13,944 bases of DNA from contig JAFZSS010000262.1 in NCBI GenBank assembly GCA_017619255.1, forward strand, positions 1 through 13,944. Reading direction: 5' to 3'. This stretch comes from Muribaculaceae bacterium (lineage in GTDB: Bacteria; Bacteroidota; Bacteroidia; Bacteroidales; Muribaculaceae). Each line of letters begins with the position of its first letter. The first letter of the stretch is position 1. The notes below the pieces were generated by a model. The model searched no databases and was not told the origin of the DNA. It worked only from the letters and a program-made list of their open reading frames with translations. Positions 1-6,389 of this stretch are shown here, piece by piece. The position numbers and the translations under genes were made by a program.

Positions 1-357
1 ACCGAACCACCCGAAATGGTCAATCAACAGGCTGAAAATCAGTTGGCTGAACATCGGAATGATGAGTGCCTGCAATTGCCCGATTTCCTTAAACAGATGA
101 ATGGCGATAGTAATGGTCACCACGGCGACGATGCCCACAAACCAACTCCACCAGGGCGCCTCGGCCAGCATCGCCTCGGTCGGCAGGATGGGAATCCTCG
201 CCAGCAGCGACACCAGCAGCAACGCCAAAGTGGACACTGAGAAGGACACCAGCGTCGAGACATAGGCGGGACCCACGACCCCGCGCAGGCGGGAGTTGGC
301 CGCCGTCTGGAAGGGCATCAACAGGCCGATGGCCAGTGCTATGAGTACATAAAACAT
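1..357 (-). CDS. YdcZ/DUF606-like small multispanning membrane protein (partial, C-terminus beyond window)
   Basis: The frame opens with ATG at 357-355 and stays open to the window edge, giving 119 codons. An in-frame TAG lies two codons upstream, which supports this start. The protein begins MFYVLIALAIGLLMPFQTAAN and shows about four hydrophobic helices (roughly residues 1-16, 34-56, 72-95 and 101-117). Short loops include PWWSW before helix three and DHFGWFG at the cut end. This layout, with the early PFQ-AAN-RLR segment and the DHFG-FG ending, matches what I recall of the YdcZ/DUF606 family in the drug/metabolite transporter superfamily, whose members are about 140-150 aa. Only some 20-30 residues should therefore be missing. 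The substrate is unknown. It starts 18 nt after the carbonic anhydrase stop and is probably the last or a late gene of that operon. The family call rests on motif memory, not alignment. Confidence 0.72.
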   Translation of the reverse strand, partial: MFYVLIALAIGLLMPFQTAANSRLRGVVGPAYVSTLVSFSVSTLALLLVSLLARIPILPTEAMLAEAPWWSWFVGIVAVVTITIAIHLFKEIGQLQALIIPMFSQLIFSLLIDHFGWFG

Positions 358-375
358 ACGCTAAAAAGAAGATTT

Positions 376-918
376 CTATTCAATTTCTTCGAGAGCGCCG
401 GTTACCGAGTCGATGATGAAGCCGCGCACGGTGATGTCGCGGGGCATCAGCGGATGCGTCTTGATGGTCTCGACGGTCTTGCGCACCGACTCGGGAGTGT
501 CCTTAAAGCCTTCCAGCCAATGGTCCAGGTCGATGCCGCAGCGGCGGATGGTGTCGAGTGTCTCGTCGGTAACGCCACGATGGTTCATCTCCTCACGGAA
601 GTGGTTGTAGCTCATGTGGCATGCACCGCAGTTGGAGTGCGCCACCACCATGATTTCCTCCACACCCAGTTCATAGACCGCCACGACGAGGCTGCGCATC
701 GCCGAGTCAAAGGGCGAGATGACCAGTCCGCCGGCATTCTTGATGATTTTGGCGTCACCGTTCTTCAGGCCAAGGGCGGCGGGCAGCAGTTCGGTCAGGC
801 GGGTGTCCATGCAAGAAAGCACGGCCAACTTTTTGGCAGGGTATTTGTCGGTGACATACTGCTCGTAGTCCTTGCGGGCAACGAACGCCTTGTTAAATTC
901 GATAATCTCGTTAATCAT
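376..918 (-). CDS. Small beta-class carbonic anhydrase
   Basis: This 180-aa protein should interconvert CO2 and bicarbonate in the cytoplasm; no signal peptide is visible. The zinc site is recognisable: C36-M-D38-T-R40 supplies the first cysteine and the Asp-Arg dyad, and H94-S-N-C97-G supplies the histidine and second cysteine. The downstream sequence IKNAGG (residues 58-64) and the ending VRGFIIDSVTG-L are typical of the short bacterial beta-carbonic anhydrases, the group that includes mycobacterial Rv1284. Length fits that group. The start codon overlaps the stop of the TfoX-domain gene in an ATGA, so the two are probably translationally coupled. The YdcZ-like gene follows 18 nt later. All key metal ligands are present, so an active enzyme is expected. 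Which physiological demand it serves (bicarbonate for carboxylases, pH) cannot be read from the context. Confidence 0.93.
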   Translation of the reverse strand: MINEIIEFNKAFVARKDYEQYVTDKYPAKKLAVLSCMDTRLTELLPAALGLKNGDAKIIKNAGGLVISPFDSAMRSLVVAVYELGVEEIMVVAHSNCGACHMSYNHFREEMNHRGVTDETLDTIRRCGIDLDHWLEGFKDTPESVRKTVETIKTHPLMPRDITVRGFIIDSVTGALEEIE

Positions 919-1241
919 GATTTCTTCTTTTTCTTGGGTTTGGGTTCGGGTAAGGCCTTGCAGGTCTCGCTGACGAGGGCGGCGAGGTAGTCGCGGTCGT
1001 CAACATCGGCAATCAGGAAATAGTCCTTCGCGCCCTCGTAGGGAGGCCGCAGTTCCACGGTGCGCAACAGCGCGCGTCCGGCCTCGGTGGGTTTGAGGTA
1101 GAAGCAGTCGTCACAGATGAGTCCGAAGATCTTGCCGTCGCAATAGATGCCGTAGTCCCCGAACATTTTTTTCGTCGCAATTTCGCCCGCGCCTGCGCAC
1201 TGGTCAGCGATATATTGCACTAAATCAGGGTTGCTTGCCAT
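915..1241 (-). CDS. TfoX/Sxy N-terminal domain protein
   Basis: A 108-aa protein made almost entirely of the TfoX N-terminal domain. Diagnostic stretches are the KKMFGDYGIYCDGKIFGLI segment (about residues 24-42), then KPTEAGRALL, and an APYF/DYFLI-type strand before the final helix. It ends in a short lysine-rich tail (KPKKKKKS), which solitary TfoX-domain proteins often carry. In gamma-proteobacteria the full-length TfoX/Sxy protein controls competence genes, but it has an additional C-terminal domain that is absent here, so a competence role should not be assumed. The molecular function of stand-alone versions is not established. The start lies 3 nt after the stop of the upstream thioredoxin/nitroreductase gene, and its stop overlaps the carbonic anhydrase start (ATGA). 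This indicates co-transcription and probable translational coupling. Confidence 0.88.
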   Translation of the reverse strand: MASNPDLVQYIADQCAGAGEIATKKMFGDYGIYCDGKIFGLICDDCFYLKPTEAGRALLRTVELRPPYEGAKDYFLIADVDDRDYLAALVSETCKALPEPKPKKKKKS

Positions 1242-1244
1242 GGC

Positions 1245-2306
1245 CTATTTCACGATTCTGCTGTAGCCCTCCTTGCGTGCTTTGGGCTGTTGGGGTGCGG
1301 CTGCGGGATAGCCCAGGGCGATGGCGCCGATGCCCATCAGACCCTCGGGGAGACCGAACTTCCGCATTAGAGCCTGGCCCTCCTCGTTGTCGAACATCTC
1401 CCGCTCGCGGAGAATCCAGCACGAGCCGAGGCCGAAGGCGTGGGCGGCGTTCATCATGTTGCCCAATACCAACGAGCCGTCATAAACGGCGTTGCCCCAT
1501 TTGCCGGGACGGGAGCCGAACACAAGCACGATGGTCGGTGCATCATAGTAAGGGTTGCCGTCCATGCCCAGCACATCGGCATTCATCCTTACCAGTTGCG
1601 CGATGATATCGGGGTCCTGTACGGCGACGATCCATGGATCTTGTCGGCCCATGGCGGTCGGGGCGTATGTTCCTGCCTCGAGCACTGCCTGCAATTCCTC
1701 ATCGCTGATTTGTTCACTCTTGTACTGGCGAATGCTGCGGCGCTCACGCAATGCCTTTAAAATATCATTGTCCATAATTGTTGATTGGATTAATGGGGTG
1801 TTTTTGTTTGCTTCGCTTATAGCCTTGGGGGTCCAGTTCTGGAAGAAGCGCAGCACTTTTTCCTGGTTGTAGCCCTTGCCCTCCTCGAGGAAACTCGAGT
1901 CCTGGATGTGCAGCACGTTGCCCTGTTCGTCAAGCACGACAAACACGGGGAAGCCGAAGCGCTCGGGGTTGCCCAGTCGCTGCATCATCGCTGACGACCA
2001 CTCGGTCGCCTTGCGCGGATGGTAATTCACGTGGATATAGACGAAATTCTGCTCGATGACGCTGCTGATGGCGCTGTCGTTGGTGATGAAGTCGGCAAAG
2101 CGCAGGCACCACGGGCACCAGTTGCCGCCCACCTGACAGATGACGAATTTGCCCTCGGCTCGCGCCTGGGCGAGTGCCTGGTCAATCTGCTCGAGCGGAT
2201 TGATTTCCTCGTTATAGACTTTCTTGAGTGCCGCTTGTTCCTGGGCGCTTGCCGCAGAGGTCAGCAGTGCAGCGGCAAGCACTGCGATGGTGAGTATCTT
2301 TTTCAT
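1245..2306 (-). CDS. Exported thioredoxin-like protein fused in frame to a nitroreductase
   Basis: The 353-aa frame has two clear parts. Residues 1-22 form a Sec signal peptide (KK, a hydrophobic stretch, then SAASAQ). Residues 35-165 form a thioredoxin-like domain with the redox motif C64-P-W-C67 in the context GGNWCPWCLRF, and a GFPVFVVLD strand. Residues 178-353 begin MDNDILKALRERRSIRQYK and continue through APTAMGRQ and ALGYP, a standard FMN-dependent nitroreductase/NAD(P)H oxidoreductase domain of 176 aa. The linker (about 165-177) is encoded by AT-rich DNA that looks like an intergenic leader, and the nitroreductase has its own natural ATG at 1775. Either two genes have fused by loss of a stop, or the nitroreductase is also made from 1775. 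The start at 2306 overlaps the thioesterase stop (ATGA). See the findings for the topology conflict. I am sure of both domains and unsure that a single product is the functional form. Confidence 0.85.
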   Translation of the reverse strand: MKKILTIAVLAAALLTSAASAQEQAALKKVYNEEINPLEQIDQALAQARAEGKFVICQVGGNWCPWCLRFADFITNDSAISSVIEQNFVYIHVNYHPRKATEWSSAMMQRLGNPERFGFPVFVVLDEQGNVLHIQDSSFLEEGKGYNQEKVLRFFQNWTPKAISEANKNTPLIQSTIMDNDILKALRERRSIRQYKSEQISDEELQAVLEAGTYAPTAMGRQDPWIVAVQDPDIIAQLVRMNADVLGMDGNPYYDAPTIVLVFGSRPGKWGNAVYDGSLVLGNMMNAAHAFGLGSCWILREREMFDNEEGQALMRKFGLPEGLMGIGAIALGYPAAAPQQPKARKEGYSRIVK

Positions 2307-2668
2307 AATCTTGACATGAATTTTTCTTTATCAACAATAAAGCGCAAGTGGGTGCCTTCGCCCAGCAGCGTGTCGCCGCAACGGGCCTCCACCTTGAACT
2401 CTATTTTCTTGCCCTCGGCGAGAATTACCGTGGCGGTCGCCGTGACGGTGTCGCCCACCTTGGAGGGTCTGAGGTGTGACGAAGTGATGTGGCCGCCCAC
2501 GGTGGTGCAGCCCTCGGGCAGGTGGTCGGCAACGGCGAGCATGGCGGCATTCTCCATGAGCGCCATCATCGCCGGCGTGGCGAGCACGGGCATGTCACCC
2601 GAACCCATCGCGATGGCGGTGACGGCCTCGGTGACCGTCAGTTGGCTGGTATGTGTCAGTCCTGTCAT
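2303..2668 (-). CDS. FlK-like hotdog-fold acyl-CoA thioesterase
   Basis: A 121-aa single-domain protein with a hotdog thioesterase pattern. A helix region, ATPAMMALMENAAM (about 30-43), is followed by the strands GGHITSSHLRPSKVGD, TVTATATVILAEGKK and LLGEGTHLRFIVD. The candidate catalytic residues T31, E39 and H65 keep exactly the spacing (8 and 26) of Thr42, Glu50 and His76 in Streptomyces fluoroacetyl-CoA thioesterase FlK. This supports membership of the FlK-like branch and an intact active site. Most FlK-like proteins in gut bacteria are annotated only as thioesterases; fluoroacetyl-CoA is very unlikely to be the substrate here, and the true acyl-CoA is unknown. The protein is cytoplasmic. 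The gene starts 19 nt after the CotH-protein stop, across a heptamer repeat, and overlaps the next gene by 4 nt. No separate promoter is visible in that short gap. Confidence 0.88.
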   Translation of the reverse strand: MTGLTHTSQLTVTEAVTAIAMGSGDMPVLATPAMMALMENAAMLAVADHLPEGCTTVGGHITSSHLRPSKVGDTVTATATVILAEGKKIEFKVEARCGDTLLGEGTHLRFIVDKEKFMSRL

Positions 2669-2670
2669 TT

Positions 2671-2705
2671 TTTTCAGTTTTTAGTTTTTAGTTTTCAGTT
2701 TTCAG
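2671..2705. repeat. Five tandem heptamers TTTTYAG
   Basis: Five consecutive 7-bp units on the plus strand: TTTTCAG, TTTTTAG, TTTTTAG, TTTTCAG, TTTTCAG. On the minus strand the array covers the last codons and the TAA stop of the CotH-protein gene and nearly all of the 19-nt gap before the thioesterase. Because 7 is not a multiple of 3, unit gain or loss shifts the reading frame, yet the CTAAAAA units always provide a TAA nearby. The CotH protein would therefore change only in its last few residues. A single TTTTCAG unit also occurs at 10736-10742. Confidence 0.85.
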
Positions 2706-4145
2706 TTGGGAAAACCTGTCTTCTGGTGTCTCAAGACCCAATTGCTCGTCCATCCATGCGAGGCGCTCGAGTAGCCATTGTTTCCGGTGCGCCACTTCGT
2801 CGGCAAAGTCGGTGGCGACATACTTGTTGGGCCACACCCACACGCCCCAGCGGGGCCATGCCTGGCTGTTGCGTTGCTCGGCGCCGCACGAGGTGAGCAC
2901 TGTGGCCAGCGAGTCGATGGTCGCCATGATGCGGTCTTCGCGCAGGTTGCTATTGCGGTACTCCGCCCAGCGCGCCTTGAGCACCGAGGTGTAGTCGGGA
3001 TCCTCATTGAGGCGCTGCCACCAGAATGGCATCAGGTATTTCTCGCCTTCCTGATACATGACATCGTTGCTCAGGTACACCCAGGTATCGTTGCGCCAGC
3101 CCTCGCGAATGTTGCAGTTGCCGAAGGCCTGATTGGCATCCCACACCACCATCTTGAAGCGCGGGTCCTCGCTGTCGCGCCGCTTGTAGAACTTGCCGCT
3201 CAAGCGGTAGGCATCGATGTTGTGGCAGGCCTCCATCACCAGCTGGTAGTCAATGAACGACTGCACATCGATATACTGGCGGTAGCCCGTCGCGGGGTTG
3301 CGGAAGTCGGCCGACGCCAGCGCCGCCTCCATCTGGTCGATGCGGTTTTGGATATATCGGCGCTGCTGCTTGCTCAGCTTGTCATAGTCGGGCGACTTGT
3401 ACTGGAACTGTATGCAGTAGTCTTTCAAGGGGGTGCCGTCATTGGCAATGGGATGGAATTTGGACATATAGGTCACATCATCGTTGCAATCGACCTCCAT
3501 CAGGTAGTCGCCCGTGAGCGCGTCACCGGAATCCTTGGGCTTTTGGAGGTCGAGGCGGTATCTGCCTTTGGAAACGACCTCGCAGAGGATATAGACGCCA
3601 TAATAGGTGCCGTCAAGGATGAGTTCGCAGTAACGGCCCTCCGGCACAAACTCCATCCACGGTCGTGCGATTTCATAGCAGAGCAGGTCGCGCATCATGC
3701 TCTTGTCGGCATAGGGGGCCAGCAACGCCCAGTTATTGTCCCTATTCATGTCCAGGAGTGAGATGGCGACCTTTTTGCCGCCATGCTTCAGCGGCTCTTG
3801 CAGCGTGCGGAACGAGTATGGCTTCTTGGGGCTCTCGTTGTAGGTGGAATTGCCGCGGTGGCGCAGGGAGATAAGACCGTCATAGTCGATGTGTTGACCC
3901 GGGTGGGCCACCGTGTCGGCATAGTTGAGCCTGTCCTCGCCGTTGTGGATGATTTTCATGTGCGCCTGGATGCGTTCAGACCGCATGATGGAATCGCCGC
4001 CCACCTCAATCCACACGATGGGCAGATTGGTCGAGTCAAGGCGCACGCCCGCATTGTCAGGCGGAAAATTTTTCGCCTGTTTCCCGCATGACGGCAATAG
4101 CAGCTCCGCCAGCACCAGCGCTAGCATGAGCCACCACGATTTCAT
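2688..4145 (-). CDS. CotH kinase-like domain surface lipoprotein
   Basis: A 485-aa lipoprotein. The first 20 residues (MKSWWLMLALVLAELLLPSC) form a type II signal peptide with a lipobox ending at C20. The CotH-type domain follows. RHRGNSTYNESPKKPYSF (about 95-112) is the conserved RGNS/KKPY start. PYADKSMMRDLLCYEIA (144-160) and ELILDGTYYGVYILCEVV (174-191) are the next conserved blocks, and WDANQAFGN (335-343) occupies the place of the metal-binding Asp-Asn segment of CotH kinases. Bacillus CotH phosphorylates spore-coat proteins. The many Bacteroidota lipoprotein versions have no established substrate, so kinase activity on surface proteins or glycans is only an inference. I chose ATG 4145 because it starts a perfect lipoprotein signal and lies about 27 nt after the predicted transcription start. 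The frame stays open further upstream to 4340, but that stretch crosses the promoter. It is the first gene of the minus-strand operon. Confidence 0.86.
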   Translation of the reverse strand: MKSWWLMLALVLAELLLPSCGKQAKNFPPDNAGVRLDSTNLPIVWIEVGGDSIMRSERIQAHMKIIHNGEDRLNYADTVAHPGQHIDYDGLISLRHRGNSTYNESPKKPYSFRTLQEPLKHGGKKVAISLLDMNRDNNWALLAPYADKSMMRDLLCYEIARPWMEFVPEGRYCELILDGTYYGVYILCEVVSKGRYRLDLQKPKDSGDALTGDYLMEVDCNDDVTYMSKFHPIANDGTPLKDYCIQFQYKSPDYDKLSKQQRRYIQNRIDQMEAALASADFRNPATGYRQYIDVQSFIDYQLVMEACHNIDAYRLSGKFYKRRDSEDPRFKMVVWDANQAFGNCNIREGWRNDTWVYLSNDVMYQEGEKYLMPFWWQRLNEDPDYTSVLKARWAEYRNSNLREDRIMATIDSLATVLTSCGAEQRNSQAWPRWGVWVWPNKYVATDFADEVAHRKQWLLERLAWMDEQLGLETPEDRFSQLKTEN

Positions 4146-4176
4146 CACCCGAATGCCAATTTCCGATTCCATACTA

Positions 4177-4207
4177 CAAAGATAGTGCAAGCCTCGCGTA
4201 ACAGCAA
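4177..4207 (-). promoter_or_regulatory. Bacteroidota-type promoter for the minus-strand operon
   Basis: Read on the minus strand, TTG (4207-4205) is followed by exactly 20 nt and then TATCTTTG (4184-4177), a full match to the TAnnTTTG element used by the Bacteroidota primary sigma factor. Transcription should begin near 4170-4172, about 27 nt before the chosen ATG at 4145. This argues against a start at 4172 or 4340. Confidence 0.8.
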
Positions 4208-4226
4208 GAAAAACCTCGTTTTTCTT
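4206..4226. promoter_or_regulatory. Perfect 9-bp inverted repeat overlapping the -33 box (operator candidate)
   Basis: AAGAAAAAC (4206-4214) and GTTTTTCTT (4218-4226) are exact inverted repeats separated by CTC. The left arm overlaps the TTG box of the minus-strand promoter. A second, overlapping arrangement pairs CCTCG (4214-4218) with CGAGG (4229-4233). The placement fits a repressor or activator site for the CotH-lipoprotein operon. The stem is too AT-rich, and lies upstream of both predicted transcription starts, to be a convincing terminator. Confidence 0.45.
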
Positions 4227-4271
4227 ACCGAGGGTGTTCTGAGGGTTTGATTGATGCTGCTCGCCAGTGAC

Positions 4272-4293
4272 GGGTGGAATAGGGGTGGAAAAG
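4272..4293 (+). promoter_or_regulatory. Two 11-bp direct repeats abutting the -33 box of the HTH/S24 gene
   Basis: GGGTGGAATAG (4272-4282) is followed immediately by GGGTGGAAAAG (4283-4293), 10 of 11 positions identical and one helical turn apart. They end one base before the TTG box at 4294. This is the usual position for an activator, or for cooperative binding of a regulator to one face of the helix. The regulator is not known; the adjacent HTH protein is one candidate. Confidence 0.45.
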
Positions 4294-4324
4294 TTGCATA
4301 TTACAATTTTTTGTGGTAATTTTG
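4294..4324 (+). promoter_or_regulatory. Bacteroidota-type promoter for the HTH/S24 regulator and M16 peptidase
   Basis: TTG (4294-4296), a 20-nt spacer and TAATTTTG (4317-4324) match the Bacteroidota promoter pattern. Transcription should start around 4330, leaving an AT-rich leader of about 39 nt before ATG 4369. A weak dyad (TTAC 4301-4304 and GTAA 4316-4319) lies inside the promoter and could be an operator, but the match between arms is poor. Confidence 0.8.
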
Positions 4325-4368
4325 CCGCGAGAGAACACAATTATCAACCATAGAACCAATTTTTTAGT

Positions 4369-5064
4369 ATGGATTCGGAAAAGAATGCCGAGATAATCGC
4401 AAGAATCAAATACCTGATGAAGGAGATGGGTGTCAGGCAGGTGCAATTTGCCGAGCGCATCGGAGTGGACACCTCCAATCTGTCGAAATATCTTAATGCC
4501 CACATGCCGTTGAGCGACTCTTTCCTCAATCGCCTGGTGGTGAACTTGGGTGTCTCCAAGGAGTGGCTGCTCGATGGTACCGACCTGCCGTTTGGCAAGA
4601 CACCGGTGCGCCTTGACGCTGGCGACGGTGGCGCTCTGGCTGCTGCGGGCGGCCGTCCCGCAGGCACACCGGTCTATGATGTCGATGCTACCGCAGGAGT
4701 GGCCTCGGGTCGCAATGAGTTGTTCGTCAACGAGAATATCGTGGGGTGGGTGAACCTGCCCAACATGAGCCCGAACTGCCGCATCGTGAGGGTCAGCGGG
4801 GACTCGATGGCACCCGTAATCATGGATGGTGACTTTGTCGCTGTGCGCGAGGTGAGCAATCCCAATCAGATTTATTGGGGGCAGATCTATGTCGTGCAGC
4901 TCGACGACTTCAGGGTGGTGAAATACTTGCGTCGTCACACCGACCCCAACATGGTGGTGCTGCGCAGCGAGAATCCCAACTATGACGACATGGATGTGCG
5001 CCGCAGCGACATCCACGAGATGCTGCTCGTGCAGCATGTTCTCCACATCAATTCAAGGCTCTAA
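4369..5064 (+). CDS. LexA/CI-like transcriptional regulator (XRE-type HTH plus S24 peptidase domain)
   Basis: A 231-aa cytoplasmic regulator. Residues 8-70 form a helix-turn-helix domain (VRQVQFAERIGVDTSNLSKYL at 22-42, then LVVNLGVSKEWLLDG). An Ala/Gly-rich linker spans about 83-100. Residues 103-231 form an S24-type domain with V-GDSMAP carrying the nucleophile S146, and F-VVKYLRR carrying the general base K185. A possible self-cleavage bond, A109-G110, lies in the ATAGVASG segment ahead of the domain. This is the architecture of CI/LexA-family repressors that cleave themselves on RecA-ssDNA or other signals. All catalytic parts look intact, but many chromosomal Bacteroidota versions have unknown signals, and no phage genes are nearby. 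It follows its own promoter and is divergent from the CotH operon. The M16 peptidase gene follows after 15 nt, so it is probably co-transcribed. Autoregulation is likely but inferred. Confidence 0.9.
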   Translation: MDSEKNAEIIARIKYLMKEMGVRQVQFAERIGVDTSNLSKYLNAHMPLSDSFLNRLVVNLGVSKEWLLDGTDLPFGKTPVRLDAGDGGALAAAGGRPAGTPVYDVDATAGVASGRNELFVNENIVGWVNLPNMSPNCRIVRVSGDSMAPVIMDGDFVAVREVSNPNQIYWGQIYVVQLDDFRVVKYLRRHTDPNMVVLRSENPNYDDMDVRRSDIHEMLLVQHVLHINSRL

Positions 5065-5079
5065 TGAGATGCAGTCACT

Positions 5080-6300
5080 ATGGAAATGATCAATTACCAT
5101 ACTCTATCCAACGGCTTGCGCCTCGTCCACATCACCACCACTTCCCAAGTGGCATGGTGCGGACTCGCCATCAATGCGGGCAGTCGTGACGAGAAAGACG
5201 GGCATCATGGCTTGGCCCACTTTGTGGAGCATACCATCTTCAAGGGCACCAAGCATCGCCGCGCATGGCATATCCTCAACCGCATGGAGCGTGTGGGTGG
5301 CGAGCTCAACGCCTATACTACTAAGGAGGGCACTATGCTCTACTCGGTGTTCCCTCAGCAGTACCTGCCGCGTGCCGTCGACCTGCTGGCCGACCTGGTG
5401 CAGTGGTCGGTCTTCCCCCAGGAAGAACTCGACCGCGAGCGTGATGTGGTGCTCGAGGAGGCTGCCAGTTACCGCGACACGCCCAGCGATGCCGTCTATG
5501 ACGACTTCGAGGACCTGCTGTTTGCCGGCAGTGAGTTAGGCCACAACATCCTGGGCAAGAAAGAAGACCTGGAGCGTCTCACCAGTGAGGATTGCATGAA
5601 CTACCTCAAGACCCTGTATGTGCCCGGCAACATGGCCTTTTTCTCGGTTGGCCCCGAGCGCCCTGAGAAGGTGTTCCGCCTTGCCGAGAAGTGTTTCGGT
5701 GCGATGAGCCACAGCCTGCCGCTGCGCCACCGCACGGCTCCCTGTGATGTCGAGCCGTTCAACCAAGTCATCACAATAGGTACCCATCAGGCCCACACGG
5801 TGGTGGGGGCGCGCGTGCCCGACAGGAGCCATCCCTTGCGCCATGCCCTGATGCTGCTGAACAACATCCTGGCGGGTCCCGGCATGAACTCGTTGCTCAA
5901 TGTGGAGTTGCGGGAGCGGCGCGGTTATGTCTATACCGTCGAGTCCACGCTGACATCCTTGAGCGACTGCGGCTGGATGGAAATCTACCTTGGCTGTGAC
6001 CCCGCCGATGTGCGCTCCAGCCTGCGGGTGATTAAGCGCATCACCAGCCAACTGGCAACCGAATTGCTGCCAGCGCGCCGTCTCGAAAACTATAAGAAGC
6101 AGTATTGCGGACAGCTTGTCGTGGCTGCCGACAGCACTGAGTTCTTGGCGATGAACGCGGGCCGCGGCCTGCTGTATCGAGGCAAGGTGGCGACAATGGA
6201 TGAGACCATCGCGTGCATCCAGGCCGTTACCCCCGAGCAGATTGCCCAGGCTGCCGCTTTCCTGGCTGCCGACAGGCTCTCGTCGCTCACTTTCCAGTGA
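5080..6300 (+). CDS. M16 family zinc metallopeptidase
   Basis: A 406-aa peptidase of the pitrilysin/processing-peptidase family. The inverted zinc motif H47-F-V-E50-H51 sits in HGLAHFVEHTIFKGT. The distal glutamate ligand is E126 or E127 in VVLEEAASYRDTPSD, at the usual distance. NAYTTKEGTMLYS (77-89) is the conserved strand after the site. In the C-terminal half, ELRERRGYVYTVES supplies the R/Y pair typical of the inactive partner domain that helps bind substrate. The length fits the short bacterial M16B type, such as Bacillus MlpA/YmxG. No signal peptide is visible, so a cytoplasmic location is expected and the natural substrates are unknown. The start at 5080 is 15 nt past the regulator stop; a second ATG at 5086 is also possible. 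A promoter for the next gene begins 14 nt after its stop. Confidence 0.92.
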   Translation: MEMINYHTLSNGLRLVHITTTSQVAWCGLAINAGSRDEKDGHHGLAHFVEHTIFKGTKHRRAWHILNRMERVGGELNAYTTKEGTMLYSVFPQQYLPRAVDLLADLVQWSVFPQEELDRERDVVLEEAASYRDTPSDAVYDDFEDLLFAGSELGHNILGKKEDLERLTSEDCMNYLKTLYVPGNMAFFSVGPERPEKVFRLAEKCFGAMSHSLPLRHRTAPCDVEPFNQVITIGTHQAHTVVGARVPDRSHPLRHALMLLNNILAGPGMNSLLNVELRERRGYVYTVESTLTSLSDCGWMEIYLGCDPADVRSSLRVIKRITSQLATELLPARRLENYKKQYCGQLVVAADSTEFLAMNAGRGLLYRGKVATMDETIACIQAVTPEQIAQAAAFLAADRLSSLTFQ

Positions 6301-6314
6301 TTTTATCCTGATAA

Positions 6315-6346
6315 TTTGCATGATTGGCAAAGAATAACTACTTTCG
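6315..6346 (+). promoter_or_regulatory. Bacteroidota-type promoter for the glycosyltransferase cluster
   Basis: TTTG (6315-6318), a 20-nt spacer and TACTTTCG (6339-6346), which differs from TAnnTTTG at one position. Transcription should start near 6352, about 38 nt before the ATG at 6390. It could drive both GT2 genes and the first membrane paralog. Confidence 0.65.
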
Positions 6347-6389
6347 TCATCGATTTGTTGAACACCTTGTGACAAGAAATTAACCGACA

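Noticed and set aside
16..240. Plus-strand 74-aa frame at the left edge
   Set aside because: It is a Gln/His-rich shadow; the minus strand here encodes the hydrophobic YdcZ-like protein.
915..1241. Competence regulator role for the TfoX-domain protein
   Set aside because: Only the N-terminal domain is present and there are no competence genes nearby; solitary versions have no proven role in competence.
2778..3761. Long plus-strand frame (327 aa) opposite the CotH-domain gene
   Set aside because: It is the antisense of a clearly conserved protein, is low in recognisable motifs, and arises from the GC-rich codon bias.
4301..4319. Dyad TTAC...GTAA inside the regulator promoter
   Set aside because: Only about five symmetric pairs of nine, and it largely follows from the AT-rich promoter sequence; not enough to call an operator.
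4146..4340. N-terminal extension of the CotH lipoprotein frame by 65 codons, or a start at 4172
   Set aside because: The extension crosses the predicted promoter and inverted repeat and would bury the lipoprotein signal peptide; a start at 4172 would lie at the transcription start. ATG 4145 gives a clean signal peptide.
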